A stretch of DNA of 64,000 bases from assembly GCA_949051815.1 (NCBI GenBank), contig CARQVR010000004.1, positions 11,272-75,271 on the forward strand, written 5' to 3'. Source of the stretch: an uncultured Lachnospiraceae bacterium (lineage in GTDB: Bacteria > Bacillota > Clostridia > Lachnospirales > Lachnospiraceae). Below, in pieces: positions 34,501 to 41,968 of the stretch. The first letter of the stretch is position 1. The number at the start of each line of letters is the position of its first letter. A program made the translations under genes and the position numbers. Under the pieces are notes generated by a model, which was not told where the DNA came from, did not search any database, and was given only the letters and a program-made list of their open reading frames with translations.

Positions 34501-37248
34501 ACCGGTACCTGCAGTCTGGCTTACACGGATTGTATACTTGCCGGGTGTTAACTCCGCATCGGCTGCAAGTGTAACCTTGCCGTCCTCGATTTCGGCTGTC
34601 AATAATTTGTCACCATTTTGCTTCTCCGGTGCGTCAACCACTTCAACCTCAACGTCCTCGTCACGGTTGTAAGTTGTATTTTTACCGAAGTCAATGGATG
34701 CCACTACCGCGGTCTGTCCTGTATAGAGAGAGGATGCCGCCTTCTCCTTCTTCAGGGAAATCTTATCAGCATAGTAAGGCGCCTTAGTTGCAAGGTTCTT
34801 TACGGTTGCAACTTTACTGGATGCGATAAGAGTACCGCCTGTCGGTGGTGTTAAATTGTCAACACCGGTGTCAGCAGGAGGAGTCGTGCTTCCTGTGTCG
34901 CCCTCTGCATAAGCGGAAACATCACCATAAGATGTGGTTTCTGCACCACCTTCGTTACCGCCGCCATTTTCTCCGCCACCGGGTGTCTCTTCACCGCCGT
35001 CGGGATTTTCTCCATTACCGTTGTCACCATCGCCATTGCCGCCATCGCCGTTGCCATCACCGCCTGGATCTGTCGTGGTTCCTGTTGTGTATTGAAGAAG
35101 CTGTACCTCCACATTGAACTTGGTGTCAGTGCCTTGACCAAAGGTAGCCTCTATAACTTTAACGACTTCGCTGACTGTTGCGTTGTTTCCGTTAACCTTA
35201 AAATATCTATCCTTACCGTCGGCAGGGTAGGTAACGCCAGTCTTCGGATTCACGGCCGTCGTTTTTACCTTATAATAATACTCTGTGCCTTCCGCGGGCG
35301 CTGCGCTTGCTCCCTTGGGAAGGGTCATGCTCAGTTTCAGCGCAATATCCGTCGCGCTTGCCAGTTTTACGACAGGAGCTACTTTTTCGGCCCATGCAGG
35401 AGCGGTGGTAGTCACCTTAACCGTTGCAACGACAGGCTTCTCCTGCGCCGTATCACTGTTGTTTTTGATCTCGATTTCTGCTGCGTCAGCCTTCGGCGCC
35501 ACAGCGTTTGTAATGACAACCAGCTTATTGTCCTTGATCTCCACGCTCTTAACGGAGCCGGATGCGTCTGTCCCCGTCTTAACGGAAGCAACTAACTCAT
35601 CTTTGGAGGTCTTTTCGCTGGTTGTAAGCGTCAGCGGATAAGATGCCTCTGTGCCGATTATCTGACTGATGACACCGTTCTTTAAACCGCCCACGGTTAC
35701 CTTTGTGATAACAGGCGCCACTTTAATCGTGATGGTATCTACGGGCGTTGTGTCTTCTTCCGCAGCATACAGCTTCACCTTAGCTGTCTTGCCGCCTGCT
35801 GCTGCATCTACAGCAAGTGTATATGTGCCGGCGGGTACTTCTGTTGCCCTCTCGCCTTCACCCTGTGACTCTTTATTCTGTGTGAGCGTAATACCATCCA
35901 CCTGATCACACTCTGCTTTACCGATCTTGAAAGCGCCATTGCCGCCTTTTAGAGCGGAGAGGGTGTATTCATTTCTGGGAGCTACGGTCCAGGTTTTAGC
36001 CGGTGATTCCTTTGCTTCGCCCTGCCCCTCTGTCTTTGGCTCTACCACAGCTTTCAGATATTCTTCCGCCGCGGTTATCGTAATCGTCTGATTTGCATTC
36101 AGCGGTTCGCTGGCAGTGCTGACGGTTACAGTTGCTTTGATTTTATTTGCGATTGTTATATCCTTGTCGCCAAGGGTTACCTTGGTCAATTGACATTTTG
36201 TTTTCGCATCAATCACAGCAGTCACAACTGTGCCGCTGGGAACAGAAACCTTATTGTCATCTTTAGTAAGCTCGAGAAGCTCCGCGTTTTTAATGGTAGT
36301 GCTTCCCTTTTTCACCGTAAGTTTTGCGGTGAACATCTCGTAAGTGCTTCCTTCGCTGACAGCAAATGTGATCTGCGGCATATCCTTCAGACTTGCTTTT
36401 ACAAGAATATCCGTCGTCAGGTCAGCCATAGGAATCGTATAGGTACCGTTAGCGGCAGCTACTGCGTCCTTCCACTCGGTAACGTTTGCATCTGCGCTCT
36501 TGTACTGTACTTTATCGATTTCCTTTGTCTTGGCAGCTTCTTCGCCAATCTCAACAGTCAGCGCAAGATCGCTTGCCGGATCCAATGCAAGCCCGTTTTC
36601 TGCAGTGATTGTGTCTGTGCCTGCCTTTATGGTAACGCCTTCTTCGGAACTTGCGTCCAGCTTAATCGTGTTTGTCTTTGCTTCATATACAACGGTAGCG
36701 GTAGCAACATCTGATACCTGATCTTCGCCGCCCTCTCCTGCAGCGGCAGTAACCCCAACCGCCTTGATCGTGAGTGTCGCTGCCTCGTCCTTGTCAGGCG
36801 CAGTCAAAGTCACGGCTCCACTATACGCGGTACTTTCCTTAGTAGGTGCGGAACCGTCGAGTGTATAATAGAATGAAACACCATCTACTGCTGTTATCTC
36901 AAATGTAATACCGCTTGTACGGTTCGGTACACTTGCACCACTGGTTAATGCCGCCTCACCGTTTTTCAGCACGATTACGGGAGCATCCGGCGCTGCCAGC
37001 GCCACTTCATCTCCGTTTACGGATACAGTAGGATCAAGAGCCGGATCTTCCGGATCGACTGTGGGCTCCACAACCTCTTCCTCATCAGGCTCCTCTGCCG
37101 GATCTTCTTCTACATCCTCAGACGGATCAATAACAGGTGTATCGTTATCGTCCGGTGTTTCCTCAGAAGGATCTCCTTCCCCGGGTATTTGCTCGTCCTC
37201 TGTGGTGTCAGAATCGCCGGAATTATCGGGTTCATCTGCATCCGCCAC
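31555..37248 (-). CDS. Giant repeat-rich surface-type protein B, possible silent cassette
   Basis: A 1,897-codon open frame, paralogous to giant A. After the acidic tail come: a chitobiase/CHB_HEX-type module (FYYTLDGSAPTKES, about residues 100-190), many beta-rich modules, a Gly/Asn/Asp-rich hinge (around residues 705-745) and a last bacterial Ig-like module (TPDTASVEQGKTQKFEAAV) ending in a Ser/Gly tail. No signal peptide, LPXTG or membrane anchor is seen. It opens with GTG directly after an in-frame TAA without a ribosome binding site; VADADE at its start matches giant A. A 71-codon frame runs up to that same TAA but does not look like a signal peptide. I infer a surface or extracellular binding protein that is not translated as drawn. 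Function unknown. Confidence 0.7.
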   Translation of the reverse strand: MADADEPDNSGDSDTTEDEQIPGEGDPSEETPDDNDTPVIDPSEDVEEDPAEEPDEEEVVEPTVDPEDPALDPTVSVNGDEVALAAPDAPVIVLKNGEAALTSGASVPNRTSGITFEITAVDGVSFYYTLDGSAPTKESTAYSGAVTLTAPDKDEAATLTIKAVGVTAAAGEGGEDQVSDVATATVVYEAKTNTIKLDASSEEGVTIKAGTDTITAENGLALDPASDLALTVEIGEEAAKTKEIDKVQYKSADANVTEWKDAVAAANGTYTIPMADLTTDILVKASLKDMPQITFAVSEGSTYEMFTAKLTVKKGSTTIKNAELLELTKDDNKVSVPSGTVVTAVIDAKTKCQLTKVTLGDKDITIANKIKATVTVSTASEPLNANQTITITAAEEYLKAVVEPKTEGQGEAKESPAKTWTVAPRNEYTLSALKGGNGAFKIGKAECDQVDGITLTQNKESQGEGERATEVPAGTYTLAVDAAAGGKTAKVKLYAAEEDTTPVDTITIKVAPVITKVTVGGLKNGVISQIIGTEASYPLTLTTSEKTSKDELVASVKTGTDASGSVKSVEIKDNKLVVITNAVAPKADAAEIEIKNNSDTAQEKPVVATVKVTTTAPAWAEKVAPVVKLASATDIALKLSMTLPKGASAAPAEGTEYYYKVKTTAVNPKTGVTYPADGKDRYFKVNGNNATVSEVVKVIEATFGQGTDTKFNVEVQLLQYTTGTTTDPGGDGNGDGGNGDGDNGNGENPDGGEETPGGGENGGGNEGGAETTSYGDVSAYAEGDTGSTTPPADTGVDNLTPPTGGTLIASSKVATVKNLATKAPYYADKISLKKEKAASSLYTGQTAVVASIDFGKNTTYNRDEDVEVEVVDAPEKQNGDKLLTAEIEDGKVTLAADAELTPGKYTIRVSQTAGTGIPQETVPASATLQVTVVQGIYKIDPVSAPKIYVAANKTGTAKITPVYNDKNSDGVTDAKPKTAKVSYQVGKLENKQFAADADIAKKVSVKSNGTVTVLKGYEKDPIDGGKFAVQVKAADFADNEVAETVEYEVITQAEELGAIVLVAKEQSTYKKLDVTGKLAVNEIADGKATIAVLKKDVQKTDNFEEGDFAEPASYTLTFSKKKDIGMYANGEIWVNKPVDNVKVSAVTTDGGKKKATDLVFSVTYETVEGAKLQITSPQGVNFSAENKAEVTVPTGEIIKIQAVDKDDKALEGKLVDYKITTLKGAKIVTGKNSLSVGILMSGKEATVKLTNPKGSTPRDVTYTITNTNFDQPKAPKVTVAKGAKLYANNTNAQKLTFTIAKSDPVEAVKVKISAAPDEASQKLLGYISDSNKEISLANKVISKVETVDFDVNFSANMDVIKKATLYFDFIGEEGGDNDKKDVILTKTSTAVTVKTELLKKSYKLTNKYTMSAKDTAKVALTGKETGVEKVEFKSILNANIKGTVNKFKEAFKLTDSKLCLIDETKAVKDYQDGDKKLNNLIGFVKYTVTYRDGSEQEFITQLTINVKPSVRKLTSKKAVLVKEDDMAPEITVMAGKDVCGLAYAAYKDKEGTIFALDETKSYADGTVTLKLADGVKAADVTLTKKEGTLTVIPADSMYVKAWEELNKNDGGGQTKASDEDKAAFLAANAITVPVTIEPKSIDSKNKVKVDNKNKKVSFKDVTATDNTYSVEVPFTVLISAVQFKVAADRSEKNDVLVTPAWVDFELKNGENAIVVKIDKSAYAAAVRAGGKTGDNYNLNGKNVKGTALISLPKGGATDAVIFTITPPVLAAADIENAVTPPTEEKTITVTVTPDTASVEQGKTQKFEAAVKEGNEPVQGATVTWSVAAATDGNNISSNTKFNANGNDADVLTVGEDETETSLKVTATYEKGGKSVTGTATVTVTKKSDSSGGSGSEG

Positions 37249-37372
37249 AATTTAGGAGGCGTCCGCCGTGAAAAATCCTGTTTTCTCGTTTACCCAGTAT
37301 TCATGCGGGTTTTCGGACTTTCTTGTTGAAATTCTGCTTGCAAATTCGTTCGTGAACAATTGCAATTTGCTA
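37249..37372. other. Divergent joint between giant gene B and the 163-bp element
   Basis: Gap-free but only about three-quarters identical to 14927-15050. On the plus strand AGGAGG (37254-37259) is followed after eight bases by GTG (37268), opening a 75-codon Lys/Asn/Leu-rich frame that runs through the element. That frame also exists in copy A, but substitutions show no coding bias, so I do not call it a gene. Confidence 0.5.
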
Positions 37373-37535
37373 AAAACCACCCGATTTGTCGCTAATTTGT
37401 TATTAATTAAATTTTTATTAAATCGTAAAACCCGCATGAACAGGGCGATGGGAACGGTTCCGGCCAAGAGAAATCTGTCACTAATCTGTTGCTAATGCGG
37501 AAAGTGCGGGTGTTATTGTTTGGTATGACGTTTGG
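37373..37535 (-). repeat. 163-bp conserved element upstream of giant gene B (copy B)
   Basis: Copy of 15051-15213 with one substitution, 22,322 bp away and in the same orientation. The internal 22-bp direct repeats are at 37385-37406 and 37474-37495. Sequence beyond its outer end is unrelated in the two copies, which marks the boundary of a duplicated or mobile unit made of the element plus a giant gene. Confidence 0.85.
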
Positions 37536-37570
37536 TGCGAATTAACGAAAAAGCAAGCAACAGCAGACTG

Positions 37571-37903
37571 TCAGCCAAACGCAGACTGCTTTTCCAATGC
37601 CTCTAAAAAGACATCCACATTTTCCTGTTTCCAAAATTCTACGAACCGCTCCGCCATTTCCCCCAGATAGTCCTTTTGCAGAACCACTATCTGGTAATAG
37701 AACACCCGTCCCTGCCTGTAGTGTTTCAAATACCCCTTCCTGACAAGCCGCGCCAGAAAAGTGGAAACGGTCTGTGGTTTCCACTGTTTATGATACGTCT
37801 CGTTTACTCTCTGTGTGATACCCGCCAGATCCAGTTCCTTCTCCGCATCCCACACTGTCTTCATCACCATCTCTTCACAGTTCGTTAAATTTTGAAATTC
37901 CAT
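37571..37903 (-). CDS. BlaI/MecI/CopY-family transcriptional repressor
   Basis: A 110-residue winged-helix repressor of the BlaI/MecI/CopY family: EEMVMKTVWDAEKELDLAGI, then KQWKPQTVSTFLARLVRKGYL (recognition helix) and the wing RQGRVFYYQIVV. Such proteins repress beta-lactamase, PBP2a or copper genes and are usually inactivated by a BlaR1-type protease or by metal. No BlaR1, CopY metal motif or resistance gene is next to it. The ATG at 37903 has AGGAG nine bases upstream and is preferred to one six codons earlier. The gene ends 36 bases from the 163-bp element before giant B and points towards it. The adjacent, divergent MATE exporter is a possible target. Confidence 0.85.
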   Translation of the reverse strand: MEFQNLTNCEEMVMKTVWDAEKELDLAGITQRVNETYHKQWKPQTVSTFLARLVRKGYLKHYRQGRVFYYQIVVLQKDYLGEMAERFVEFWKQENVDVFLEALEKQSAFG

Positions 37904-38112
37904 ATATGACGTCTCCTCCATCCTGAACTATTTATAGTTTGTGCTTTTTCGCTTATTTCATCATATTTCATCATTCATTTAATGGCAAGCCGGAATTTGA
38001 AAAAAATCAACATTTCGTTTAATCCGGGGGAAATGCACCACAACAGAATTTTACAAAATGTAGTCATTATATACACCCTAAAACAATACTCCCAAAAAAG
38101 CCCAAAAACGAG

Positions 38113-38141
38113 TTGCATACGCATAGCAGATACTGTAGAAT
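38113..38141 (+). promoter_or_regulatory. Promoter next to the MATE exporter start codon
   Basis: TTGCAT (38113-38118) and TAGAAT (38136-38141), 17-base spacer. The expected transcript start coincides with the ATG at 38148, so the message could be leaderless. It lies in the divergent space shared with the BlaI-like gene. Confidence 0.55.
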
Positions 38142-38147
38142 GGTGGA

Positions 38148-39545
38148 ATGAGACTTTTAGAGAAAACAAGACGCAAATTCATCGGAGACAAGAGCTTTTA
38201 TAAGATGGTGCTCGCCATTGCGGTTCCCATCATGGTTCAGAACGGCATCACAAACTTCGTGAGTCTTTTGGACAATATTATGATCGGGCAGATCGGCACG
38301 GAACAAATGTCCGGCGTGGCCATTGTCAATCAGCTCCTCTTTGTCTACAATCTATGCCTGTTTGGCGGGGTGTCCGGCGCAGGTATTTTTACTGCGCAGT
38401 ATTTTGGCCAAAAAAATCATGAGGGTGTCCGGCAGACTGTCCGCTTTAAAATATGGATGGTTTCCTTAATTACTTTATTTACCGTCATTCTTTTTCTGAC
38501 CGCCGGGGATGCGCTGATTACGTTCTATTTGCAGGGGGACGGCACAGCCGAAAGTGCGGCCGCCACTTTGCATTACGGCAGGGAATATCTCCGGATTATG
38601 CTTCCCGGTCTGATCCCTTTTATGCTGGTTCAGGTCTATTCCAGTACCCTGCGTGAGTGCGGAAAGACGATTCTGCCCATGAAAGCGGGTGTCATCGCGG
38701 TCTTTGTCAATCTGGTTTTAAATTACATATTGATATACGGCAAATTCGGCGCACCGGCTCTTGGCGTGCAGGGCGCCGCCATCGCCACGATTATTTCCCG
38801 CTTCGTTGAATGCGGCATTGTGCTGATCCATACGCACCGCCACGCGCAGGATCATCCCTTTATCCAGGGACTTTACACCACCTTAAAGGTCCCTGCATCG
38901 CTTATGTTCAAAATTATTACAAAGGGTATGCCTCTTCTTTTAAACGAAACGTTCTGGGCTGCCGGAACGGCGATGCTGACGCAGTGCTATTCTATCCGCG
39001 GCTTAAACGTGATAGCCGCGCTTAATATTTCCAATACGATCAACAACGTATTTAACATCGTGTTTATTGCGCTTGGTGAATCTGTCGCAATTATTGTCGG
39101 CCAGCTTCTGGGCGCGGGCAAAATGAAGGAAGCGCGGGATACAGATAATAAAATGATCGCCTTCTCCGTATTCAGTTGTGTTCTCATTGCCGCCGTCATG
39201 CTCGTGCTGGCACGGTTTTTTCCGCTGCTCTACAACACAAACGCCGAGGCACGGACGCTCGCGGCATACTTTATCATGCTTGCAGCCGTCTTTATGCCCC
39301 AGAACGCCTTTCTTCACGCCTCGTACTTTACACTGCGTTCCGGCGGCAAAACGATTATCACCTTTCTTTTCGACAGCGTTTTCATCTGGTGCGTCAATGT
39401 AGTAATCGCCTTTATTCTGACCCGTTATACGGGCCTGCCCGTGGTGGCCGTCTACGCCTTCGTGCAGATGGGTGACTGGATCAAATGCGTCATCGGATTT
39501 GTGCTGGTTAAGAAGGGGATCTGGCTGCAAAATATTGTCTCGTAA
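38148..39545 (+). CDS. MATE-family multidrug/sodium exporter
   Basis: A 465-residue inner-membrane transporter with about 12 helices and the two-fold repeat of the MATE family; PIMVQNGITNFVSLLDNIMIGQIG at the N-terminus and a matching repeat near residue 240-265 (GMPLLLNETFWAAGTAML) fit the DinF/NorM-type group. It would exchange Na+ or H+ for cationic drugs or metabolites; the substrate cannot be read. The start ATG has no well-placed ribosome binding site and lies at the predicted transcript start; a later ATG (Met20) would remove only the cytoplasmic tail. The divergent BlaI-like repressor is a candidate regulator. Confidence 0.9.
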   Translation: MRLLEKTRRKFIGDKSFYKMVLAIAVPIMVQNGITNFVSLLDNIMIGQIGTEQMSGVAIVNQLLFVYNLCLFGGVSGAGIFTAQYFGQKNHEGVRQTVRFKIWMVSLITLFTVILFLTAGDALITFYLQGDGTAESAAATLHYGREYLRIMLPGLIPFMLVQVYSSTLRECGKTILPMKAGVIAVFVNLVLNYILIYGKFGAPALGVQGAAIATIISRFVECGIVLIHTHRHAQDHPFIQGLYTTLKVPASLMFKIITKGMPLLLNETFWAAGTAMLTQCYSIRGLNVIAALNISNTINNVFNIVFIALGESVAIIVGQLLGAGKMKEARDTDNKMIAFSVFSCVLIAAVMLVLARFFPLLYNTNAEARTLAAYFIMLAAVFMPQNAFLHASYFTLRSGGKTIITFLFDSVFIWCVNVVIAFILTRYTGLPVVAVYAFVQMGDWIKCVIGFVLVKKGIWLQNIVS

Positions 39546-39569
39546 CATCCCGTTTACAGAGTATGTTTA

Positions 39570-39630
39570 AAAAACGCACAGACTATTCCATGGTTATAAC
39601 ATCAAAATAGTCTGTGCGTTTTCATTTTAT
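39570..39630 (+). terminator. Terminator after the MATE exporter
   Basis: A 16-bp stem (AAAACGCACAGACTAT with its complement, loop about 20 nt), followed by a T-rich tail. Very strong. Confidence 0.9.
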
Positions 39631-39698
39631 AGTATGCTAATAGCATATAAATTAAATGGTTATAATATTTAAACATCTTTACTATTTCTATAATATAC

Positions 39699-39727
39699 TT
39701 GCAATAATTAATATCTGTTAGTATAAT
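39699..39727 (+). promoter_or_regulatory. Promoter of the AAA/DUF4143 ATPase gene
   Basis: TTGCAA (39699-39704) and TATAAT (39722-39727), 17-base spacer, in a markedly AT-rich stretch (39620-39790). Confidence 0.75.
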
Positions 39728-39813
39728 ATAACAAAATATTAGTCATACTGTTTCCATAGTATACTTTTGTTTTACACAGAAATACTACCTTATATAATAA
39801 GCGGAGGTATCTT

Positions 39814-41277
39814 ATGGCAATCGTAAGCGAGGAAAAAATCATAAAAGTTTTATGGCAGTATAACCCTTGGTGGAGAGCGCCTTCCGCTGTCAGGGACGAC
39901 GCGAAACCCCAGCGACGGCTGGCATATTACGAAGCGCTGCAAATGCTAAAACACCCCAGCATCCGCCGTTTTATTGTACTCTCCGGTGTAAGGCGGGTCG
40001 GCAAGACCACGATTCTCTATCAGATTATTGACAAGCTGCTGGACGAGGGTGTCCATCCGAGAAATATCCTGTACATTTCCTTCGACAACCCGATGTTAAA
40101 GCTCGTCAATGTGGAAACTGTCCTATCCGTCTATGAATCCATGTATCCGATTGAAGGAGAAAAATATCTCTTCTTTGACGAGATACAATATACGGATGAT
40201 TGGGAATTATGGATGAAGGTTATTTACGACAGCAGGAAAGATATCCGTATGGTTGCAACAGGCTCCGCAAGTCCTATTTTAGAAAAAGGAGCCGCCGACA
40301 GCGGCACCGGCAGATGGAATGTTCTGAAAATACCAACCATGTCCTTCTATGAATATTGTAAAGTGCTCGGTCTGGAAGATCCTCTGGCCGGCGATATCAT
40401 ACAGCCCTGTGAGCTTACAAACATGGATCATGCCAGACTGGGTGAACTGGTGAGCCGGTTTTTACCTCTGCGAAATCATTTCAACCGGCATCTGACCATC
40501 GGCGGCTTTCCGGAGCTTGTACTGTCCAGTGATGATCTGTATGCCCAGCGGATGCTTCGTGAAGACGTCGTAGACAAAGTCATTAAGCGCGACGTATTGT
40601 CTCTGTTTAACATTCGCAATCCTCTGCTCATGGAAAAGCTGTTTTTGTATCTGTGCATGAACACCACGGAAATTTTTAGTGCAACCACAGCCGCGAAGGA
40701 ACTTGAAAATATCTCCGTCTCGACTATCGACAGCTATATTGCAGCTCTGGAAATGTCCAACCTCATCTATCTGGCCAAGCCTGTGAATGTAGGAAGCAGA
40801 GGGGCATTAAAAGGAAAACCTAAGATTTTTATTGCCGACGCCGCTATCCGCAATGCGGTGCTGATGATCGACGATGTGCTTTCAGACGAGACTGAACTTG
40901 GCATCATGGTGGAAACCGCCGTCTACAAGCACATGGTTTCCTACTATCAGGGCACTCCGGCGCAGCTTGGATATTTCAGAAATGCCAGAGACAATCAAAA
41001 GGAAGTCGATGTTGTGGTAGAACTTCCCCGGCGAAAAATTCTCTGCGAGGTAAAATACCGCAACAATTCCCACATACCTGCCTCAGACGCAATCGTGGAA
41101 TTGTGCAAAGATAAAACCACAAAGGTGACGCACGCCTTTCTGGTTACAAAAGAAATGAATGATTTCGGCATCGCCAAACACGAAACGGCCATTCCGATTC
41201 TTCGTGTGCCCGCCATTGCTTTTCTCTATCTTCTGGGAAAGGCCGAGGCGGACAGCAAAATAAATGGCGCAGTCTGA
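39814..41277 (+). CDS. AAA-type ATPase with DUF4143 / PD-(D/E)XK-like C-terminus
   Basis: A 487-residue stand-alone ATPase. The AAA_14-type domain carries Walker A GVRRVGKTTIL and Walker B LFFDEIQ; a helical middle region and the C-terminal DUF4143 part follow, with EVDVVVELPRRKILCEVKYR as a PD-(D/E)XK-like signature. This family is widespread in anaerobes and of undefined function; it is usually a single gene and is often strain-variable. GGAGG precedes the ATG by six bases and the promoter is clear. The upstream region is more AT-rich than its surroundings, which may mark acquisition. It converges on the arabinose unit, with only 23 bases to the rpe stop. Confidence 0.85.
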   Translation: MAIVSEEKIIKVLWQYNPWWRAPSAVRDDAKPQRRLAYYEALQMLKHPSIRRFIVLSGVRRVGKTTILYQIIDKLLDEGVHPRNILYISFDNPMLKLVNVETVLSVYESMYPIEGEKYLFFDEIQYTDDWELWMKVIYDSRKDIRMVATGSASPILEKGAADSGTGRWNVLKIPTMSFYEYCKVLGLEDPLAGDIIQPCELTNMDHARLGELVSRFLPLRNHFNRHLTIGGFPELVLSSDDLYAQRMLREDVVDKVIKRDVLSLFNIRNPLLMEKLFLYLCMNTTEIFSATTAAKELENISVSTIDSYIAALEMSNLIYLAKPVNVGSRGALKGKPKIFIADAAIRNAVLMIDDVLSDETELGIMVETAVYKHMVSYYQGTPAQLGYFRNARDNQKEVDVVVELPRRKILCEVKYRNNSHIPASDAIVELCKDKTTKVTHAFLVTKEMNDFGIAKHETAIPILRVPAIAFLYLLGKAEADSKINGAV

Positions 41278-41300
41278 AAGACTGCGCCACACGTTTCAAA

Positions 41301-41954
41301 TCAGAACTGTGCCAGATAGTTCTTTACATTTTCTGTAATACTGCCTCCAAAAACCGCAGAACCGGCCACAACCACATTGGCTCCGGCGTCCAGAACAATT
41401 TTCGCGTTCTCCACCGTGATACCACCGTCCACCTGAATATCGAGGTCAAGCCCCATTTCGTCAGCCATCTCCCGTACCCGGCGGACACGCTCCGTCGATT
41501 CAGGTATGTACTTTTGTCCGCCAAATCCCGGCTCCACTGTCATGACCAGAAGCATATCCAGTTTCGGCAGATATTTTCTGACCACCTCCACCGGCGTCTT
41601 CGGTTTGATCGACATACCTACCCTGCAGCCAATGTTTCGTATCAGGTCTATCGTCTCTTCCGCATCATCCGTCGCCTCCAGATGAAACGTGATGCTGTCC
41701 GCACCGCACGCCTTAAATTCTTTCAAATACCGATCCGGATCTACGATCATCAGATGTACATCAAACACAATGTCCGTCACCTTGCGGATTGAGCGGATAA
41801 GCGGCATACCAAAGGAAATGGATGGCACAAACACCCCGTCCATCACATCAATATGTAAATATTCCGCTCCGGCTTCCTGCGCCTCTTTAATCTGCTCCCC
41901 CAATCTGGCGAAATCTGCCGCCAGAATGGAGGGAGACAATATTCTTTTACCCAT
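41301..41954 (-). CDS. rpe: Ribulose-phosphate 3-epimerase
   Basis: A 217-residue TIM-barrel enzyme interconverting ribulose 5-phosphate and xylulose 5-phosphate. It shows SPSILAADFARL, the metal-binding HIDVMDG, FDVHLMI, TVEPGFGGQ and VDGGI segments with expected catalytic Asp and His residues. It is the last gene of the arabinose unit, 14 bases after the transketolase C-terminal subunit. Together with transketolase it feeds pentose phosphates to glycolysis. GAGAGG lies nine bases before the start. Confidence 0.96.
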   Translation of the reverse strand: MGKRILSPSILAADFARLGEQIKEAQEAGAEYLHIDVMDGVFVPSISFGMPLIRSIRKVTDIVFDVHLMIVDPDRYLKEFKACGADSITFHLEATDDAEETIDLIRNIGCRVGMSIKPKTPVEVVRKYLPKLDMLLVMTVEPGFGGQKYIPESTERVRRVREMADEMGLDLDIQVDGGITVENAKIVLDAGANVVVAGSAVFGGSITENVKNYLAQF

Positions 41955-41968
41955 AATCAGGTGCCTCT

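Noticed and set aside
6887..37248. Sortase or membrane anchor on the giant proteins
   Set aside because: Both C-termini lack LPXTG-type motifs, hydrophobic anchors and SLH-like domains that I can see.
37252..37467. 71-codon minus-strand frame leading in-frame to the TAA before giant B, as an N-terminal extension
   Set aside because: It lacks signal-peptide character, and the same frame in copy A is broken by stops, so it is not a conserved leader.
15051..37535. Direct recombination between the two 163-bp elements as the switching event
   Set aside because: They are in the same orientation, so recombination would delete about 22 kb including rpsF, ssb, rpsR, rplI and dnaB. Any switching must use a third site or gene conversion.
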